A DNA stretch of 54,890 bases, taken from assembly GCA_012521105.1 (NCBI GenBank), contig JAAYNA010000120.1, positions 1-54,890 of the forward strand, in the 5' to 3' direction. The notes beneath the pieces were generated by a model. The model did no database searches. It saw only the letters and a list, made by a program, of their open reading frames with translations, and was not told where the DNA came from. The stretch's first letter is position 1. Every line of letters starts with the position of its first letter. The DNA is from Clostridiaceae bacterium. GTDB lineage: Bacteria > Bacillota > Clostridia > DSM-8532. Below are positions 51,551-54,890 of the stretch, piece by piece. The position numbers and the translations under genes were made by a program.

Positions 51551-52711
51551 GTGAATTATTTTCTTACAGAAGAACAGGAAATGATAAAAGAATTGGCCTC
51601 AAGGATCGCAGATGAAAAAATTGCTCCGATAGCAGCTGAATATGATCGCGAAGGCAAGTTTCCCCACGAAATAGTCGAGTTTTTGGCTCAATCTGACTTA
51701 TGTGGTGTTTATATTGAAGAAAAGTATGGCGGTTTAGGCGGCGGCGTATTTGAAATGGCGCTTGTGGTAGAGGAATTAAGCCGGGCATGCGGTGGTATTG
51801 CCCTTGCTTTTGCCGGAACAGGTCTTGGTACATACCCCATTATTTTATATGGTAATGAGGAGCAAAAACAGAAATATCTTCCCGATATTGCTGCGGGAAA
51901 AAAACTTGCTGCCTTTGCACTAACTGAGGCAGATGCAGGAAGTGATGCCGCCGGTATCCGTACAACAGCTGTTCTGGATGGCGATCACTATATTTTGAAC
52001 GGAACGAAGCAATGGATTACAAACGGCGGCGAAGCCGAAGTTTATACAGTAATAGCCTGTACCGACAAAGAGAAAGGTGCAAGAGGGTTTTCAGCCTTTA
52101 TAGTAGACAGGGACACCCCGGGTTTTACCTTTGGTAAGAAGGAAGACAAAATGGGTATCAGGGCTTCCAGCACCCGGGAATTGATTTTTAATGACTGCAG
52201 AATCCCAAGGGAGAATCTTTTGGGCAGAGAAGGGATGGGCTTTATAGTTGCAATGAAAACCCTTGACAGGACACGCCCAGGCGTTGCGGCACAGGCACTG
52301 GGTATAGCTACCGGTGCGTTTAATGCTGCTCTTAAGTATTCAAGGGAAAGATACCAGTTTGGTCAGCCAATATCATCCTTCCAGGCAGTTCAACACATGC
52401 TTGCAGATATGGCAATTCAAATTGAAGCTGCAAGGGCTCTTGTCTATCAAACATGCAGGTATATTGACAGCGGTGCCAAGAATTTCTCAAAAGAGTCGGC
52501 AATGGCAAAGGTCATGGCCTCAGATACGGCAATGAAAGTTACAATTGATGCCATTCAGATTATGGGAGGTTATGGGTATATGAGAGAATACCCGGTTGAA
52601 AAAATGATGCGTGATGCAAAAATCACCCAGATATATGAAGGAACAAATCAGATTCAGAGAAATGTTATTGCCCTTGAATTAGTAAAAGAGTTGTCATCAA
52701 AAAGAAAATAG
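51551..52711 (+). CDS. Acyl-CoA dehydrogenase (butyryl-CoA dehydrogenase-like)
   Basis: The 386-residue flavoprotein belongs to the acyl-CoA dehydrogenase family. It shows EEQEMIKELASRIADEKIAP at the start, the FAD/substrate segment FALTEADAGSDAAGIRTTA (near 125), the GTKQWITNGG strand, the signature YMREYPVEKMMRDAKITQIY and the catalytic glutamate in YEGTNQIQRNVIA (near 365). It is followed by etfB and etfA, its electron partners. GTG 51551 has AAAGGGG 8 nt upstream. With a ferredoxin-domain EtfA, an electron-bifurcating enzyme is plausible. The acyl substrate is uncertain because thiolase, crotonase and hydroxyacyl dehydrogenase genes are absent here. Confidence 0.92.
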   Translation: MNYFLTEEQEMIKELASRIADEKIAPIAAEYDREGKFPHEIVEFLAQSDLCGVYIEEKYGGLGGGVFEMALVVEELSRACGGIALAFAGTGLGTYPIILYGNEEQKQKYLPDIAAGKKLAAFALTEADAGSDAAGIRTTAVLDGDHYILNGTKQWITNGGEAEVYTVIACTDKEKGARGFSAFIVDRDTPGFTFGKKEDKMGIRASSTRELIFNDCRIPRENLLGREGMGFIVAMKTLDRTRPGVAAQALGIATGAFNAALKYSRERYQFGQPISSFQAVQHMLADMAIQIEAARALVYQTCRYIDSGAKNFSKESAMAKVMASDTAMKVTIDAIQIMGGYGYMREYPVEKMMRDAKITQIYEGTNQIQRNVIALELVKELSSKRK

Positions 52712-52746
52712 CACAACCAAAAGAACCTTTTAAGGAGTGGAAACCG

Positions 52747-53541
52747 TTGAATATTATTGTTTGTGTTAAACAGGTTCCCGGAACCAATGAAGTTAAAATT
52801 AACAGGGAAACAAATACAATTGTAAGAGAAAGCGCAGAGGCCATAATAAATCCGTTCGATGAGCATGCAATTGAAGAAGGGGTCAGACTCAAGGAAAAGA
52901 CAGGTGGAAAGGTAACAGTATTAAGTATGGGTATACCTAAGGTCGCAGACCTTCTTCGCGAGACAATAGCTGTAGGTGTGGACGATGCAGTGTTGTTGAC
53001 CGACAGGGCTTTTGCCGGGGCAGATACTCTGGCCACATCATATGCGTTGGCTATGGGAATAAGAAAATTAGGAGAATTTGATCTGATAATATGTGGAAAG
53101 CAGGCAATTGATGGAGACACAGCCCAGGTTGGTCCCAGCCTTGCTGAAAAACTTGGCATTCCCCATGCAACTTATGTACGGAAAATTGAAGAAATACGGG
53201 ATGGATACATGCGATGCCAGCGCATGACAGATGACGGGTATGAAGTAATTGAAATGCCACTTCCAGCACTTATTACCGTTGTTAAAGAGATAAACGAACC
53301 CAGGCTGCCGTCTATAAAAGGAAAGCTAAAAGCTAAAAAAACCGAGGTGAAAGTTTTATCAGCAGAGGATATTGGAGCCGATTTAAACTTATGCGGTTTG
53401 AAAGGCTCGGCAACTCAGGTTATAAAAACATTTACACCTGTGCATGAAGTAAAAGCAGAAATGATTGACGGCACGGCCAGGGAGCAGGCGAGAACTCTTG
53501 TCGATAAACTACTTTCAATGCAGTTCGTAAAAAGAACTTAG
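52747..53541 (+). CDS. etfB: Electron transfer flavoprotein beta subunit
   Basis: EtfB pairs with EtfA to carry FAD between NADH and the acyl-CoA dehydrogenase. The 264-residue protein begins NIIVCVKQVPGTNEVKI and has IINPFDEHAIEEGVRLKE (near 37), VTVLSMG, the LICGKQAIDGDTAQVGP segment (near 116) and the RLPSIKGKLKAKK signature (near 188). TTG 52747 is preceded by AAGGAG. It lies 35 bp after the dehydrogenase and 24 bp before etfA. Confidence 0.95.
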   Translation: MNIIVCVKQVPGTNEVKINRETNTIVRESAEAIINPFDEHAIEEGVRLKEKTGGKVTVLSMGIPKVADLLRETIAVGVDDAVLLTDRAFAGADTLATSYALAMGIRKLGEFDLIICGKQAIDGDTAQVGPSLAEKLGIPHATYVRKIEEIRDGYMRCQRMTDDGYEVIEMPLPALITVVKEINEPRLPSIKGKLKAKKTEVKVLSAEDIGADLNLCGLKGSATQVIKTFTPVHEVKAEMIDGTAREQARTLVDKLLSMQFVKRT

Positions 53542-53565
53542 ACTTGAAATCCGGAGGTTACCTGT

Positions 53566-54753
53566 ATGATAAACATAATTTATGAAAAATGTATTGGCTG
53601 TGGTCTTTGTGTACGTGAATGTCCTTTTAATGCAATTAAATTAGAGGACAGGAAAGCAGTAATACTGGATAACTGCACTTTATGCGGTTCATGTGTTTCT
53701 TCCTGCAAACCGGGAGCTATAGATTTTCAAAAGGATAAAGCTGATGATTCTGAAGATTTTTCAAAATACCGAGGCGTATGGGTTTTTGGTGAACAAAAGG
53801 ATAATTCGGTACTGCAGGTTGTATTTGAACTATTAGGTGAGGGCAGAAAACTGGCAGAAGCTTTATCTGTGCCATTGTCTGTTGTATTGTTGGGTTCTGA
53901 AATAGAAGAACAGGCAAAAACACTGATTGCTTATGGGGCTGACCATGTTTACCTGGTTGAAGACAAGTCTCTTGAAAATTACAATGATGAGTCGTATTCC
54001 GATATATTTACACAGCTTATAAATAAATTCAAACCCGAGATAGTGCTGATCGGGGCAACAGCTTACGGCCGTTCTCTGGCGCCAAGGGTTGCATCAGGGC
54101 TGAATACCGGTCTTACAGCAGATTGCACCGAGCTTGGCATAGATCCCGAAACAAAAAACTTATTACAGACAAGGCCTGCCTTTGGCGGGAACCTTATGGC
54201 TACAATCATCTGCCCAAACAGAAGACCTCAGATGGCAACAGTAAGGCCAAAAGTTATGAAACCCTTGGAAGCGGATTATTCCAGGAAGGGTGAAATTATA
54301 CGCCCCGATGTAAAGATACCTGAAAATTTACAGGTCAAAATAACCGAGACGGTACATACGGTTTATGAAAAAGTGAGTCTGGCTGAGGCTGATATTATTG
54401 TATCTGGTGGCAGAGGTCTTGGAGATGCAAAGAATTTTGAACTGGTCAGGGAACTGGCAGAAGTTTTAGGCGGAGCTGTAGGTGCATCACGTGCCACAGT
54501 TGACGCAGGCTGGATTGATTACAGTCATCAAATAGGGCAAACCGGAAGGACTGTAGGACCCAAAGTATACTTTGCCTGTGGAATTTCAGGTGCGGTCCAG
54601 CACCTTGCCGGTATGTCATCCTCTGATATAATAATTGCAATCAATAAAGATGCAGATGCACCTATTTTTAAAATTGCAACCTTTGGTATAGTGGGCGATG
54701 TGCTCGAGGTTCTTCCCGAACTTATTAAAGAGTTTAAAGCAAGGCTAGGTTGA
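53566..54753 (+). CDS. etfA: Electron transfer flavoprotein alpha subunit with N-terminal ferredoxin domain
   Basis: The 395-residue EtfA has an additional N-terminal domain with two [4Fe-4S] motifs ([12 protein letters not shown] near residue 9 and [14 protein letters not shown] near 37). The usual EtfA nucleotide fold follows, with a C-terminal FAD domain ([20 protein letters not shown] near 285, [20 protein letters not shown] near 327). Such ferredoxin-fused EtfA subunits are known from bifurcating systems such as caffeyl-CoA reductase and lactate dehydrogenase complexes. It would link NADH oxidation to ferredoxin and the dehydrogenase. CGGAGG precedes the ATG. It ends the operon at the start of a tandem repeat. 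Confidence 0.95.
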   Translation: MINIIYEKCIGCGLCVRECPFNAIKLEDRKAVILDNCTLCGSCVSSCKPGAIDFQKDKADDSEDFSKYRGVWVFGEQKDNSVLQVVFELLGEGRKLAEALSVPLSVVLLGSEIEEQAKTLIAYGADHVYLVEDKSLENYNDESYSDIFTQLINKFKPEIVLIGATAYGRSLAPRVASGLNTGLTADCTELGIDPETKNLLQTRPAFGGNLMATIICPNRRPQMATVRPKVMKPLEADYSRKGEIIRPDVKIPENLQVKITETVHTVYEKVSLAEADIIVSGGRGLGDAKNFELVRELAEVLGGAVGASRATVDAGWIDYSHQIGQTGRTVGPKVYFACGISGAVQHLAGMSSSDIIIAINKDADAPIFKIATFGIVGDVLEVLPELIKEFKARLG

Positions 54754-54845
54754 GAAGAGACATGGGGACAGGTACCTTGTCTGGCTATCCCAAAACTGAG
54801 GAAGAGACATGGGGACAGGTACCTTGTCTGGCTATCCCAAAACTG
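54754..54845. repeat. Two tandem copies of a 47-bp REP-like element
   Basis: The same 45-bp core occurs at 54754-54798 and 54801-54845 without a mismatch (period 47). Each copy contains GGGGACAGGTACCTTGTC, an imperfect palindrome centred on GGTACC, and ends in ATCCCAAAACTG. The first copy starts at the etfA stop codon. Such GGGGACAG...TGTCCC elements are dispersed repeats in Firmicutes and are often near REP-associated transposases; no such gene is in the window. Confidence 0.85.
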
Positions 54846-54890
54846 CATTACGCTAAAGGTTTCATTGCATTGCACAATATCTGCACAATA

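Noticed and set aside
1..54890. CRISPR arrays, tRNA or rRNA genes, prophage or IS transposase genes
   Set aside because: No regularly spaced repeats, cloverleaf sequences, rRNA cores or transposase motifs were seen; gaps between genes are short and accounted for.

Overview
The window is AT-rich, densely coded chromosome from an endospore-forming, anaerobic, motile member of the Clostridia. Spore genes are present (ypeB, spoVACDE, spoIIR), as are a complete clostridial-type Rnf complex, an electron-transfer flavoprotein with a ferredoxin domain, strong AGGAGG ribosome sites with many GTG/TTG starts, and a sigma-28 type promoter in front of a chemoreceptor gene. The gene set resembles relatives of the cellulolytic Acetivibrio/Ruminiclostridium group, but this is an impression from gene content and not a proven placement. 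I see no rRNA, tRNA, CRISPR array, prophage or insertion-sequence gene.

Layout. 1-6.7 kb: germination protein YpeB, hisI-hisE, a small zinc-ribbon membrane protein, argD on the minus strand with a probable ARG box, a 49-residue minus-strand gene, a COG2509 flavoprotein and a small membrane protein. 6.8-14.5 kb: an envelope polysaccharide region in two convergent halves: glycosyltransferase, DUF4330 protein, unknown protein and O-antigen-ligase-like protein on plus; flippase and a glycosyltransferase-CsaB fusion on minus. The halves overlap tail to tail by 35 bp. 14.6-17.2 kb: minus-strand redox genes (glutaredoxin-like, thioredoxin-thioredoxin reductase fusion, DUF362). 17.7-18.9 kb: mrnC-rlmB.

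18.96-28.2 kb is the most interesting block. Four overlapping or closely spaced genes encode a complex I/group 4 hydrogenase-like module (antiporter-like, NuoH/EchB-like, NuoB-like and fused NuoCD-like subunits). The small subunit keeps its four cluster cysteines, while the large subunit has lost all four NiFe-ligand cysteines. Rnf (rnfCDGEAB) follows directly behind its own promoter. This looks like a minimal Ehr-type (energy-converting hydrogenase-related) complex placed next to Rnf. Together with the acyl-CoA dehydrogenase-EtfBA operon at 51.5-54.8 kb, it makes this window rich in ferredoxin-linked energy conservation.

28.3-43 kb: chemoreceptor, ECF sigma/anti-sigma pair, Crh-like HPr, uvrC, an unknown gene, greA and lysS. 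A SigB-like partner-switching cluster follows (HPD-less J-domain membrane protein, STAS antagonist, degenerate anti-sigma, sigma factor, intact anti-sigma kinase), then a ClpE-like ATPase. 43.1-51.4 kb: a 55-residue membrane protein, spoVACDE, two tandem DUF4015 putative glycoside hydrolases with Thr/Pro linkers, uppP, tsaD, a tight DnaA-box cluster and spoIIR. 51.5-54.9 kb: the acyl-CoA dehydrogenase-etfB-etfA operon, ending in a 47-bp tandem repeat of a REP-like palindromic element.

Starts were chosen from visible ribosome-binding sites. All domain calls are by eye, without database searches.
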